The notes under the pieces: model-generated
Databases searched by the model: none
What the model saw: only the letters and a program-made list of their open reading frames with translations
What the model was told of the DNA's origin: nothing
Shown here: piece after piece, positions 16,058 to 24,631 of the stretch
Layout: every line of letters begins with the position of its first letter
Numbering within the stretch: position 1 is the first letter of the stretch
Translations under genes and position numbers: made by a program
Origin: SXRF01 sp038043465
Lineage (GTDB): Bacteria > Pseudomonadota > Alphaproteobacteria > Rickettsiales > SXRF01
Reading direction: 5' to 3'
Assembly: GCA_038043465.1 (NCBI GenBank)
Contig: JBBTBX010000009.1
Span: forward strand, 1 to 64,000
DNA: 64,000 nucleotides

Positions 16058-17002
16058 ATGTTCCCTTTCTCAAGAAGGAAAAAGAGAAAACAAAAACCAA
16101 CACCAACATGGATGATGTTGCTGGTTATTGTTTTTCTTGCTTATACGATATTTACCAACGATAAAAATTCTCCGCCAACTACCGGAAATGGTAGTGGCAA
16201 CGCCCTGGAATCTTCTGCACCGGCAACACCAGAATCGACTGAGAAGCCAGCCATAGAACGTTTGGTCAACTCAGTTGTAGAAACAAATAAAATAATAAAT
16301 ATCGACCCATTGAAAGGTAAATTTACACCGCAATCGGTAATTAAGCTGAGTGTAAAAGATAACAGCGAAGGTAGTGGACAATTTACTGTATGCGGACAAA
16401 AAGTAAAAATATCCTATAGCTCTTTCACTGAAGACAAAAAAGAAATAGAAAGCAATCAGACCGTTACTTTCAGAATTGGTGAAAACAAAGTTATGCCGGC
16501 ACTTGAAGAAGGAGTGTCAGGCATGAAAAAGAATGGTACGCGCACCATTTCTTCACCTAGAGGCAGTGCATATGGTGCAGAAAATTTCCAGCGCAATGAT
16601 GTTCCTGTTGATGCCAATGTAAATTTCGAGGTAAAAATGCTGGAGATATCTCCAGACATGCCAGAGATTGGAGCTTACCGTATATTAGGTGATGGAAATG
16701 GGCCTAGCAAAGGCTATTCCTGTGGTTCACAGGTAAAACTACACGTAACTTTGTGGGATATTGAAGGTAAAAAACTTTATAGTTCCAGAGATAATAACGG
16801 CGCGCCAATTGTTTTTACCATCGGCAAATCTGAAGTTTTTCTAGGACTGGAGCAAGGAATATTGGATATGTTGCCTGCAATGAGGCGCAACCTGATCGTG
16901 CCTCCATCTTTTCAGAAAACCTTGCGAGGCAACGCGCCAACAATTGATTTCCCACTACCAAAAAACCAAATAGTACTGGTTGATGTGGAAGCCGTACCTT
17001 AA
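16058..17002 (+). CDS. Membrane-anchored protein with two FKBP-like domains
   Basis: 314 aa. A basic N-terminus (FSRRKKRKQK) and one membrane helix (~19-35) place the rest in the periplasm. Two FKBP-type folds follow: ~95-205 (VTFRIGENKVMPALEEGVSG, NVNFEVKMLEI) and ~220-313 (KVKLHVTLW-like region, FTIGKSEVFLGLEQGILDM, IVLVDVEAV). The family isomerises peptidyl-prolyl bonds or acts as a chaperone. Some aromatic pocket residues of canonical FKBPs seem missing, so activity is uncertain. It is 25 nt before the aspartate aminotransferase gene. Confidence 0.8.
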   Translation: MFPFSRRKKRKQKPTPTWMMLLVIVFLAYTIFTNDKNSPPTTGNGSGNALESSAPATPESTEKPAIERLVNSVVETNKIINIDPLKGKFTPQSVIKLSVKDNSEGSGQFTVCGQKVKISYSSFTEDKKEIESNQTVTFRIGENKVMPALEEGVSGMKKNGTRTISSPRGSAYGAENFQRNDVPVDANVNFEVKMLEISPDMPEIGAYRILGDGNGPSKGYSCGSQVKLHVTLWDIEGKKLYSSRDNNGAPIVFTIGKSEVFLGLEQGILDMLPAMRRNLIVPPSFQKTLRGNAPTIDFPLPKNQIVLVDVEAVP

Positions 17003-17027
17003 CAAACAATTCAAAAGAGGAATAATA

Positions 17028-18233
17028 ATGACTGATGTTGCCCGCCGTTTGAGCCTTGTAAAACCATCGCCAACCCTTGCTGTTACCGCCAAAGCTGCTG
17101 AACTGAAAACAGCAGGAAAGGATGTTATCGGCCTTGGAGCCGGCGAGCCGGATTTTGACACACCAGAGCATATTAAAAATGCCGCTATTGAAGCTATCAA
17201 GAAAGGTGAAACCAAATACACTGCGGTTGCCGGAACTCCGGCTCTTAAAAAAGCAATAATTGATAAATTCAAACGTGAAAACGGATTGGAATATGCTGCT
17301 AACCAAATTGTGGTTGGCGTTGGCGCGAAACAAATTATTTTCAATGCCTTGATGGCAACTATTAATGCGGGTGATGAGGTTATAATACCAGCTCCATACT
17401 GGGTATCTTATCCTGATATGGTTTTATTTGCCGAAGGAACGCCAATAACTGTTTCCTGCCTGGAAAAAGATGGGTTTAAACTGAAGCCTGATGTTCTGGA
17501 AAAAGCCATAACTAAAAAAACCAAATGGCTTATTTTAAACTCACCATCGAACCCAACCGGTTCCGCTTATAGCAAAGAAGAACTGCGCGCACTCGCCGAT
17601 GTCCTGCTCAAACATCCGCAGGTTATGATTCTCTCAGACGATATTTACGAACATCTGCTGTATGATGGTTTTACTTTCAGCACGATAGCACAGATTGAAC
17701 CTAGACTATATGACCGTACGCTTACGGTAAACGGTGTATCAAAAGCCTATGCCATGACTGGCTGGCGAATTGGTTATGCTGGTGGTTCAAAATCACTAAT
17801 CACGGCAATTGCCGATATTCAGTCGCATAGCACATCTAATGCCTGCTCTATCAGTCAGGCAGCTTCCGTTGCGGCATTAACCGGAGATCAGGTATTTCTG
17901 CAGGACTGGAGAAAATCTTTTGCCGGCAGGCGTGATTTAGTGGTTGCTGCCCTTAACAATATCACTGGCATCACCTGCCTGAAACCGGAAGGTGCATTTT
18001 ATGTATTTCCGAATATGCAAAAGCTAATAGGTAAGAAAACTCCGCAAGGAAAAACTATAAGTAACAGTTCTGAATTCTGCGAATATCTTCTGGAGGAAGG
18101 TCTGATTGCAGCTGTCGCTGGTAGCGCGTTTGGTCTGGAAGGATATTTCCGGATTTCCTACGCCACCAGCGAAGCAGTACTACAAAAAGCAATGCAGCGG
18201 ATAAAAGCTGCTTGCGAAGCCATTAAGCCCTGA
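17028..18233 (+). CDS. aspC: Aspartate aminotransferase, class I/II PLP fold
   Basis: 401 aa from the ATG at 17028, which follows AGAGGAATAATA; an upstream in-frame start at 16980 lies inside the previous gene and is less likely. The enzyme moves the amino group between aspartate and 2-oxoglutarate. Marks are GLGAGEPDFDTPEHI, SPSNPTGSAYSKEEL, SDDIYEHLLYDG and VNGVSKAYAMTGWRIGY with the PLP lysine. This is the Rhizobium AatA-like branch common in alphaproteobacteria. It converges on the chemoreceptor gene with an 11-nt overlap. Confidence 0.93.
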   Translation: MTDVARRLSLVKPSPTLAVTAKAAELKTAGKDVIGLGAGEPDFDTPEHIKNAAIEAIKKGETKYTAVAGTPALKKAIIDKFKRENGLEYAANQIVVGVGAKQIIFNALMATINAGDEVIIPAPYWVSYPDMVLFAEGTPITVSCLEKDGFKLKPDVLEKAITKKTKWLILNSPSNPTGSAYSKEELRALADVLLKHPQVMILSDDIYEHLLYDGFTFSTIAQIEPRLYDRTLTVNGVSKAYAMTGWRIGYAGGSKSLITAIADIQSHSTSNACSISQAASVAALTGDQVFLQDWRKSFAGRRDLVVAALNNITGITCLKPEGAFYVFPNMQKLIGKKTPQGKTISNSSEFCEYLLEEGLIAAVAGSAFGLEGYFRISYATSEAVLQKAMQRIKAACEAIKP

Positions 18234-20358
18234 TCTTCATCAGGAAAGCATCAACCTGAGCATTCAGGCTTTCTGCCTTGTCCGCCAATTCCTGAACGGA
18301 ACTAACCATCTTTTCAGCTGCTAGCCCGGAATTAGAAGATGAGGTGCTTACATCTCCCATATTATCAGATATGGTTTGAGTTCCCGTAGCGGCTACCTGC
18401 ATGTTCTGGGCAATCTCATTAGTCACCGCCGATTGTTCTTCAACCGCAGAAGCTACACTGGAGGTTGCTTCAGTGATAGAATTAACCGAGAACTTGATTT
18501 CATTCAGAGCTGTTACTATAGAACTGGCCGCGCCACGCATTTCCCCAATTACACTTTGAATTTCATTGATAGTTTTATCAGTTTGAGTCGCCAGATTTTT
18601 TACTTCACTGGCAACCACGGCAAAACCTTTACCTGCCTCACCTGCCCTAGCTGATTCTATAGTAGCGTTAAGAGCAAGCAAATTAATCTGACCGGCAATT
18701 GCAGAAATCATATCCATAGCACCTGCTACTCTATCAGAAGCCGTAGTCAATGCCGATGCAAGACTATCAGCATTTTCTGCTTTCAATCGCGATTCATCCA
18801 CCAGCGCACTGGTTTTCTGGAGCTGACCTGATATTTCCCGAACAGAAGAAGATAGTTCTTCAGCAGCAGAGGCAACAGATTGAACATTACCAGTGGTTCT
18901 AACAGCCATATCATTAGCAGATGACGCGAGCTGCGAACTTCTTGAAACTGACTGAGCCATTTCTTTTGCTGTACGCGCGAGATCGATAGCGGAACTAGCT
19001 ACTACACCAACTATACTCTTAACGCTTTGCTCAAATTCAACGGCTATTTTTTCTTGATTATTTTTTCTTTCATTAATCATCTGCAAATCCTTTTGCCGCA
19101 TGTCATCTTCCATGCTCTTTGTAAGCATAGAAGTCTCGCGGAATGATTCAATGCTACGCGCCAACTCGCCAACTTCGTCGGAACGATCTTTATACTTATT
19201 TTCTACCTCAAAAGCAGTGTTGCCTTTTTCAAGTATTTTTATCTTTTTAAGTATGGCTATTAAAGGCTGCGAAATACCGCGCGATACAAAGAAGGCCACT
19301 GCACCAAAAATTAATACAACCAAGGAGGAAAATAAAATTGAATTATTAATCAGGCTATTAAGCGGTTTCATCACCTCATCTTCATCCTGCTCCCCGATAA
19401 TGGCATATTTCACCCCTAAAAATTCCAATGGGGTGTACGCAGAGAATACACTTACGCCTCTATAATCCTGTATAATGTCAGAACCTGTTTTCCCAGCTAA
19501 AGCTTCTTTTACAGCTCCGGTATCAACTTTCTGTTTCAGCAGGGTGGATTCTTTAGAAAAACGAGAATCACTACGCATCAACATATCTGAACCAACTATA
19601 TAAGTTTCACCAGACTCACCCATACCAGCCGATTCTTTCATTATGCCGTTAATTTTTTCAATTGGCATTTGGAACACAAGAACCCCAGCTGGCGAACCAT
19701 CTTTATTGGTAATAGCATGGGAAATAAAAGCTGCTGGCGCATTAGCACTAATCGCATAGGGTTTAAAATCAACAAATGCAGCTTCTTTAGGATTAGCAAG
19801 TGCATTTTTGTAAACAGCTCCAAGATCAGTATCTTTACCAGAACCTTTTATAACATTGCTGGCAAAATCCAATTCTTTAAACACAGTATAAACAACATCC
19901 CCATTATTATTGATCAAGAAAATGTCATAATATCCACGCTTCTGCAAAAAAGATCGAAACCACGGATGGTACTTAGCGTGCATAGCAGAATATTTGGAGC
20001 TATCAGGGGCGACATCTAATTTTTCTTTTTGACCGGTAGGATTAGGATTATCATTAATATATAATTTCTGTAATAAAGTTTCTTCTGTGCCGGATGGAAT
20101 TTCCTTCCATGCTGCATTAAATTCTTCAAGTGCTTGTAAGGTGTTATCATTAGAACTAATTGCCTCAACATCCGCCTTGATAGAATCCAAATAACTTCCT
20201 AATGAGTTTTTACGGGAAATAGAAAGTGCTTCGAGCTTTGCCTTAGACATATCAACGACAGATATTTTTGCTTCATAAGTGCTAATAAGCACTACCGCTA
20301 CACTAGAGCTCACCACCGCGCCAATTGCTAATAAAAGGATTTTATGTGAAATTTTCAT
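18223..20358 (-). CDS. Methyl-accepting chemotaxis protein with Cache-type sensor
   Basis: 711 aa. Layout: membrane helix 1 (~7-28), periplasmic sensor (~30-337) with FLINNNGDVVYT and GVLVFQMPIEKINGIM typical of double-Cache domains, membrane helix 2 (~338-359), HAMP (~360-415), and a long coiled-coil signalling domain. The signalling tip is INLLALNATIESARAGEAGK (559-578), nearly invariant in the family, with GFAVVASEVKNLA following. It would bind a small ligand outside and control CheA through CheW. No CheR-binding pentapeptide ends the protein, and no che genes are near. Confidence 0.93.
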   Translation of the reverse strand: MKISHKILLLAIGAVVSSSVAVVLISTYEAKISVVDMSKAKLEALSISRKNSLGSYLDSIKADVEAISSNDNTLQALEEFNAAWKEIPSGTEETLLQKLYINDNPNPTGQKEKLDVAPDSSKYSAMHAKYHPWFRSFLQKRGYYDIFLINNNGDVVYTVFKELDFASNVIKGSGKDTDLGAVYKNALANPKEAAFVDFKPYAISANAPAAFISHAITNKDGSPAGVLVFQMPIEKINGIMKESAGMGESGETYIVGSDMLMRSDSRFSKESTLLKQKVDTGAVKEALAGKTGSDIIQDYRGVSVFSAYTPLEFLGVKYAIIGEQDEDEVMKPLNSLINNSILFSSLVVLIFGAVAFFVSRGISQPLIAILKKIKILEKGNTAFEVENKYKDRSDEVGELARSIESFRETSMLTKSMEDDMRQKDLQMINERKNNQEKIAVEFEQSVKSIVGVVASSAIDLARTAKEMAQSVSRSSQLASSANDMAVRTTGNVQSVASAAEELSSSVREISGQLQKTSALVDESRLKAENADSLASALTTASDRVAGAMDMISAIAGQINLLALNATIESARAGEAGKGFAVVASEVKNLATQTDKTINEIQSVIGEMRGAASSIVTALNEIKFSVNSITEATSSVASAVEEQSAVTNEIAQNMQVAATGTQTISDNMGDVSTSSSNSGLAAEKMVSSVQELADKAESLNAQVDAFLMKIRA

Positions 20359-20562
20359 GTACGCCTACCCCCGATAATATTTGTTGTTAACTAAGTTATG
20401 TACTCGATTTGGCACAAAAATGTGCTTTCTTAATACAAGACAAGCAACATTGCTACAGCAAAATATTTAATATTTCATTAACTCGTTACCACTTGATGAA
20501 ATATTTTTTTTATTAATATTATAAAAATTCAAATCCTCTTCATTAGACGTGTAGATTCTACA

Positions 20563-20581
20563 GTTAACAACTTGAACTGAT
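20563..20581 (+). repeat. 19-bp direct repeat, left copy
   Basis: GTTAACAACTTGAACTGAT. It matches the right copy at 21264-21282 at 17 of 19 positions. The pair brackets the rluC remnant and brnTA (about 680 bp), like a duplicated target or recombination site. Its right end coincides with the start of rluC homology. Confidence 0.6.
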
Positions 20582-20702
20582 CTCCACACTCACCGGATTG
20601 TTATTCCAGCTTTTGGCAGCGGCAAAAAAGATGTCACCGCGCCTCTGCCACCACACATGAAAGAGGGCTTCAAGGCACTGGGGATTGAGATAGGAAAACA
20701 AA
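20582..20702 (+). pseudogene. rluC 3'-end remnant
   Basis: This reads LHTHRIVIPAFGSGKK, then DVTAPLPPHMKEGFKALGIE, matching the C-terminus of the intact pseudouridine synthase at 27414-28364 (LHARRIVIPAFGSGKK, IDVTAPLPTHMKESFKALGIE) with one codon deleted. Identity at the DNA level is roughly 80% by eye over ~120 nt. Nothing of the catalytic domain is present. It stops exactly at the brnA stop codon. It pairs with the ATP12 5' remnant at 26670-26744 to mark a rearrangement. Confidence 0.85.
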
Positions 20703-20966
20703 CTATCTTAATCCGATTGCTGCCCGGAGTAATTCATTAATACGTGATTGCCAGCCATTGCCGCTTTCCCGTAATATATCCAGCAAATCACGATCTATGC
20801 TTATGCTCACCACAGCTTTATTGCGTCCTGCTGGTCTGCCACGCTTTGCCGCTTTAAATTTTTTAATAAAATCAGGGTCAAGTTCTTTCATTGGGCGCAT
20901 AGATTCTAATACTTCATTGCTTAATCCAACCGCATCACCTGACTTATTGGTTAGTTTTTTGGTCAT
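20703..20966 (-). CDS. brnA: BrnA-type antitoxin
   Basis: 87 aa. The C-terminal half has the BrnA signature: GRPAGRNKAVVSISIDRDLL followed by RESGNGWQSRINELLRAAI, a ribbon-helix-helix-like DNA-binding domain. BrnA neutralises BrnT and represses the operon with it. It overlaps the 3' end of brnT by 23 nt, the normal arrangement with toxin first. The gene ends directly against an rluC remnant, so the pair sits in a rearranged spot. Confidence 0.9.
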   Translation of the reverse strand: MTKKLTNKSGDAVGLSNEVLESMRPMKELDPDFIKKFKAAKRGRPAGRNKAVVSISIDRDLLDILRESGNGWQSRINELLRAAIGLR

Positions 20967-21216
20967 AAATTTTTTCCTCTTTCTTATTTGCTTTTCTCAG
21001 GCTGATTATTCTGTAGTTTTTATCTCGCTCCGTATAAACGCAGGTGAAAAGCCGTTCATTTATTTTTCCTATGGCAATAAATCGTATTTCACCATATTCA
21101 TATCTACCGTCAGCTGTGCGGATTGCGTTTTCCCAATCAAAATCCCACACTTCCGAAAACTCAATATTATGCTTGAGAAAGTTGCTTTTATTCTTTTTAT
21201 TATCCCATTCGAACAT
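20944..21216 (-). CDS. brnT: BrnT-type ribonuclease toxin
   Basis: 90 aa, the usual length. It begins FEWDNKKNKSNFLKHNIEF, the hallmark of the RelE-like BrnT fold, then GEIRFIAIGKINERLFTCVY and YRIISLRKANKKEEKIY. Known BrnT cleaves RNA and slows growth under stress. It is first in the brnTA operon and overlaps brnA. The operon is bracketed by 19-bp direct repeats, which suggests gain by insertion. Confidence 0.92.
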   Translation of the reverse strand: MFEWDNKKNKSNFLKHNIEFSEVWDFDWENAIRTADGRYEYGEIRFIAIGKINERLFTCVYTERDKNYRIISLRKANKKEEKIYDQKTNQ

Positions 21217-21263
21217 ATATTAAATATAGCTATAAAAAATCATCAGGTCAAACGATTTTGCTT

Positions 21264-21282
21264 GTTAACTGCTTGAACTGAT
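21264..21282 (+). repeat. 19-bp direct repeat, right copy
   Basis: GTTAACTGCTTGAACTGAT, the partner of 20563-20581 (two mismatches). It lies 45 nt before the ATP12 start. Confidence 0.6.
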
Positions 21283-21327
21283 TTTGCTTTTAAGATAAAT
21301 AACTACAATATAATAGGAATTAATCAG

Positions 21328-21960
21328 ATGACGCTGCCCACTAACACTCCCGCGAAAAATCCATTTTCCCTGCCGACAAAAGCATTAGCAGAAGCTGTTG
21401 CGCTTGAGTGGCAATCCAGCAAAAAATATACTCAGGCAGCTATGCCGCTTACCGCGCTGGCTTACACGGCAATTGATAAAATTGCGCCCTCTAAAGACAA
21501 CATAGTGGAAGTACTGATGGTATATGTTGATAGTGATACTTTAACCTATCGCGCTACAGGTTCGGAAGATTTAGCAAAGCAGCAGGAAGAAAAATGGGGT
21601 GCTGTCCTGAAATGGGTCGGTTTGCGTTTTGATGTGGCGTGGGCAACCACCAGCGGAGTTATGCCGGTGGAGCAATCGCCGCTTCTGCATAAAGCCATAG
21701 AGCGTTATCTGCAGTCGCTTAACGAGTGGGAGCTTTCCGCGTTCTGCGTACTATCATCCGGATTTTCTTCATTAGTACTTGCCATTGCTGTTTTTGAAAA
21801 TCATTTAAGTGCTGAGGAAGCCTTTACTCTATCACGTCTGGAAGAAGACGCACAAGCGCGGCAATGGGGCAGAGACGCTGAGGCGGAAGCCCGCGTTAGA
21901 AAAATGCAAGAGGAAATAATTGTGGCTGAGCATTTTTTACGCTTGCTCAAATTACCATAA
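21328..21960 (+). CDS. ATP12 family F1-ATPase assembly chaperone
   Basis: 210 aa. ATP12 binds free alpha subunits during F1 assembly in mitochondria and alphaproteobacteria. Family features visible are NPFSLPTKALAEAVALEWQ near the start, a MPLTALAYTAID helix, DTLTYRATGSEDLAKQQEEKW and the C-terminal EAFTLSRLEEDAQARQWGRD block, the most conserved part. A 75-nt inverted copy of its first 23 codons is left at 26670-26744, so this gene lay, or has been copied, beside rluC. A typical homologue has ~230-250 aa; this one is slightly short at the N-terminus. Confidence 0.9.
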   Translation: MTLPTNTPAKNPFSLPTKALAEAVALEWQSSKKYTQAAMPLTALAYTAIDKIAPSKDNIVEVLMVYVDSDTLTYRATGSEDLAKQQEEKWGAVLKWVGLRFDVAWATTSGVMPVEQSPLLHKAIERYLQSLNEWELSAFCVLSSGFSSLVLAIAVFENHLSAEEAFTLSRLEEDAQARQWGRDAEAEARVRKMQEEIIVAEHFLRLLKLP

Positions 21961-22053
21961 AAGAGTTATTTAGAGCTTTACTGTATATTAATTCGTTAGG
22001 TGTATATGATGACTCTTGCTAGAAATAAACGTAATATTCCGAATGAGAAATTG

Positions 22054-23610
22054 ATGACTGACAATTCTTCTCTTCACCCTAACTCGGTTATTGCTGAGTT
22101 GGAACATAAGCGCGAGCGAGCACGTCAGGGTGGCGGACAGGCGCGGGTTGATGCCCAGCACGCCAAGGGAAAACTTTCAGCGCGTGAGCGTATTGAAGTT
22201 CTGCTCGATCCTGATTCTTTTGAAGAATTTGATATGTTCGTGGAGCATCGCTGCACTAACTTTAACATGCAGGAAAATAAAGTTCCAGGTGATGGCTGTG
22301 TAACCGGACATGGCACTATCAATGGTCGTATCGTCTTTATCTATAGTCAGGATTTTACGGTTCTCGGCGGTTCGCTGTCGGAAACCAACGCTTTAAAAAT
22401 TTGTAAAATTCTTGATATGGCGATGAAGGTTGGTGCACCGGTGATTGGATTGCTTGATTCCGGTGGTGCGCGTATTCAGGAAGGTGTGGATTCACTGGGT
22501 GGCTTTGCCGAAATTTTCCAGCGTAATGTTCTGGCATCTGGTGTAGTACCACAGATTTCTGTTATCCTTGGCCCATGCGCCGGTGGTGCGGTTTATTCGC
22601 CCGCGCTTACTGATTTTATCGTAATGGTGCGCGGTTCTTCGTATATGTTTGTAACTGGGCCAGACGTTGTAAAAACGGTTACGCATGAAATCGTAACTCA
22701 GGAAGAACTTGGTGGTGCTGATACTCATACCCATAAAACCGGTGTTGCTGATTTGGCTTATGATAATGATATTGAGGCGTTGCTGCAAACTCGCCGCATG
22801 TTCAATTTCCTGCCACTTTCCAACAGGTCTGGAGTTCCAGTGCGTCCTACCTTTGATCCGGCTGACCGTGTCGAAATGTCATTAAACACATTGGTTCCGG
22901 AAAATGCTAATAAAGCTTATAATATGAAAGAGCTTCTGGAGCGGGTTGTCGATGAAGGTGATTTCTTCGAAATCCAACCGGATTATGCAAAAAATATCAT
23001 TATTGGTTTTGGGCGCATGGAAGGCCATACAGTTGGCTTTGTCGCTAATCAACCGACTCAGCTTGCTGGTTGTCTTGATATTGACGCTTCCCGCAAAGCT
23101 GCACGCTTTATCCGTTTTTGTGATGCTTTCAGTATTCCTATCGTTACCTTTGTTGATGTACCGGGCTTTATGCCGGGAACGCATCAGGAACATAACGGCG
23201 TTATTAAACATGGCGCGAAATTATTGTTTGCTTACGCAGAGGCGACTGTGCCGAAGATTACGGTGATTACCCGTAAAGCGTATGGTGGTGCTTATGACGT
23301 GATGAGCAGCAAGCATCTGCGTGGTGATGTGAATTATGCCTGGCCATCGGCAGAAATTGCGGTGATGGGGCCAAGGGGCGCGGTGGAAATTATTTTCCGT
23401 GGCAAATTCTCTAATGAAGAGGAAGAGCAAAAGCTGATTGATGATTACCGTGCAAAATTCGCCTCTCCTTTTGTGGCAGCTTCGCGTGGTTTTATTGATG
23501 ATATAATCCGTCCGCAAAATACGCGCTGGCGCATTTGTCGCTCGCTTTCGATTTTGCGTAGTAAAAATATCCAGAATCCATGGAAGAAGCACGATAATCT
23601 TCCGCTGTAA
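22054..23610 (+). CDS. pccB: Propionyl-CoA carboxylase beta chain
   Basis: 518 aa from ATG 22054. Upstream in-frame starts (GTG 22000, ATG 22006 and 22009) would add up to 18 residues; 22054 fits the family length. It is the carboxyltransferase that moves CO2 from biotin to propionyl-CoA, giving methylmalonyl-CoA. Signatures are AKGKLSARERIEVLLDPDSF, FDMFVEHRC, GLLDSGGARIQEG, GPCAGGAVYSPALTDF and VPGFMPGTHQEHNGVIKHGA, with RKAYGGAYDVMSSKH. The alpha chain pccA is 1 kb downstream after two small genes. Confidence 0.95.
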   Translation: MTDNSSLHPNSVIAELEHKRERARQGGGQARVDAQHAKGKLSARERIEVLLDPDSFEEFDMFVEHRCTNFNMQENKVPGDGCVTGHGTINGRIVFIYSQDFTVLGGSLSETNALKICKILDMAMKVGAPVIGLLDSGGARIQEGVDSLGGFAEIFQRNVLASGVVPQISVILGPCAGGAVYSPALTDFIVMVRGSSYMFVTGPDVVKTVTHEIVTQEELGGADTHTHKTGVADLAYDNDIEALLQTRRMFNFLPLSNRSGVPVRPTFDPADRVEMSLNTLVPENANKAYNMKELLERVVDEGDFFEIQPDYAKNIIIGFGRMEGHTVGFVANQPTQLAGCLDIDASRKAARFIRFCDAFSIPIVTFVDVPGFMPGTHQEHNGVIKHGAKLLFAYAEATVPKITVITRKAYGGAYDVMSSKHLRGDVNYAWPSAEIAVMGPRGAVEIIFRGKFSNEEEEQKLIDDYRAKFASPFVAASRGFIDDIIRPQNTRWRICRSLSILRSKNIQNPWKKHDNLPL

Positions 23611-23625
23611 ATAGTGGGGTTAGGT

Positions 23626-23970
23626 ATGAATAGACTATTACTCATTGCATTATTTTTATTAGTGGTTTTTCTTATTGTGCGTTGGTTGGGAGCGCAGAAT
23701 AGGGAGTTTATTGAGCAGTCTGATGTTGTATCTGGTATGATTATCAGTAAGGAAGAGCGAGCTATTCGCAATGACCAGCCACAGCGCAAAGAATATATGG
23801 TAACTTATAGCTATAGGGTGGGTGATAAGGAATATATAAGCAGGGATAATTGTGAGTTTGCTGAGTTATGGTCAGACATTAAAGAAGGGCAGGTTGTGGA
23901 TATTAATTATTTAAAATCCGACCCTGCCAAAAGCCAGCTATCTATGTTGTTGAAAAAGCGAGCTAAATAG
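23626..23970 (+). CDS. Membrane-anchored DUF3592-like protein
   Basis: 114 aa from ATG 23626; a GTG at 23614 is in frame but overlaps the likely ribosome binding region. One N-terminal membrane helix (~4-20, LLLIALFLLVVFLIVRWLG) precedes a small beta domain with EYMVTYSYRVGDKEYIS and a GQVVDINYLKSDPAKSQL segment typical of DUF3592 proteins. Its role is unknown. It begins 15 nt after pccB and is probably cotranscribed. Confidence 0.65.
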   Translation: MNRLLLIALFLLVVFLIVRWLGAQNREFIEQSDVVSGMIISKEERAIRNDQPQRKEYMVTYSYRVGDKEYISRDNCEFAELWSDIKEGQVVDINYLKSDPAKSQLSMLLKKRAK

Positions 23971-24077
23971 ATGGTTGCAAATAGCGTCTTTATATCAAAT
24001 ACCAGCATAAATTAATATATAGTTAATATGCAGGGGGTATAATAATTAGATATTAGCTGATTATTTTGGAGTCGCCC

Positions 24078-24473
24078 ATGTCAACCGCTATAGATTCTGC
24101 CCTTTCCGGTCTTTCTGTCGCCAGCAGGCGTATTGAAGTTGCCGCAAGCAATCTTGCCAATCAGTCAAGCACAGCGACGCGGGTTAATGGTGTCACCACC
24201 AACCAGCCTTATATTCCTAAAGATGTTGTGCAGATTTCATTAGGTGCAGGTGGGGTACGTGCGGAAGTACGTGATGCCAATGTGCCGGAGGTGAGATATC
24301 ATGATCCGGAAAATCCACAAGCCGATGATTATGGTTTTGTTCGCGCTCCTAATGTTGATACTGCGGAAGAGTTGGTAAAAATGCAGATTGCCTCATATGA
24401 TTTTAAAGCTAATTTAAAATCTATCCAAATCGCTGATAGGATGGCGGAGAATTTACTAGATATGCTGACCTAG
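24078..24473 (+). CDS. Flagellar basal-body rod protein, FlgC-like
   Basis: 131 aa. The start at 24078 follows TTTTGGAG. The N-terminus has the rod-protein pattern (SALSGLSVASRRIEVAASNLAN) and the C-terminus the matching helix (VDTAEELVKMQIASYDFKANLKSIQIADRMAENLL). Length fits FlgC or FlgB, with FlgC preferred because of the C-terminal EELVKM and FKANL blocks. These proteins form the rod between the motor and hook. No other flagellar gene is in view, and it lies between the two propionyl-CoA carboxylase genes, so it may be a stray or a repurposed paralogue. Confidence 0.8.
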   Translation: MSTAIDSALSGLSVASRRIEVAASNLANQSSTATRVNGVTTNQPYIPKDVVQISLGAGGVRAEVRDANVPEVRYHDPENPQADDYGFVRAPNVDTAEELVKMQIASYDFKANLKSIQIADRMAENLLDMLT

Positions 24474-24476
24474 GGT

Positions 24477-24621
24477 AGTGCTGAGTTGTGAGTGCTGCGT
24501 ACTGAGTTGAAAAAAACTCATGCGCTTTTTTTTTGCCAAAATTCTTAAAATTTTACATTGAACTTCTGTGCTTTGCAGGGTAGGAATGGTACTTACTGAC
24601 AACTGACAACTGACAACTGAG
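24477..24621. repeat. Tandem-heptamer repeats, rod gene-pccA spacer
   Basis: The first array (24477-24509) is TGAGTTG, TGAGTGC, TGCGTAC, TGAGTTG; the second (24595-24621) is four CTGACAA-type heptamers ending CTGAG. The reverse complement of the second (CAGTTGT units) partly matches the first, so they can pair across ~85 nt. The unit family is that of 14831-14899. Confidence 0.7.
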
Positions 24622-24631
24622 TATCTAAATC

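Noticed and set aside
16980..17027. Upstream start for the aspartate aminotransferase
   Set aside because: It overlaps the FKBP-like gene; the ATG at 17028 has its own ribosome binding site and gives the family's usual N-terminus.
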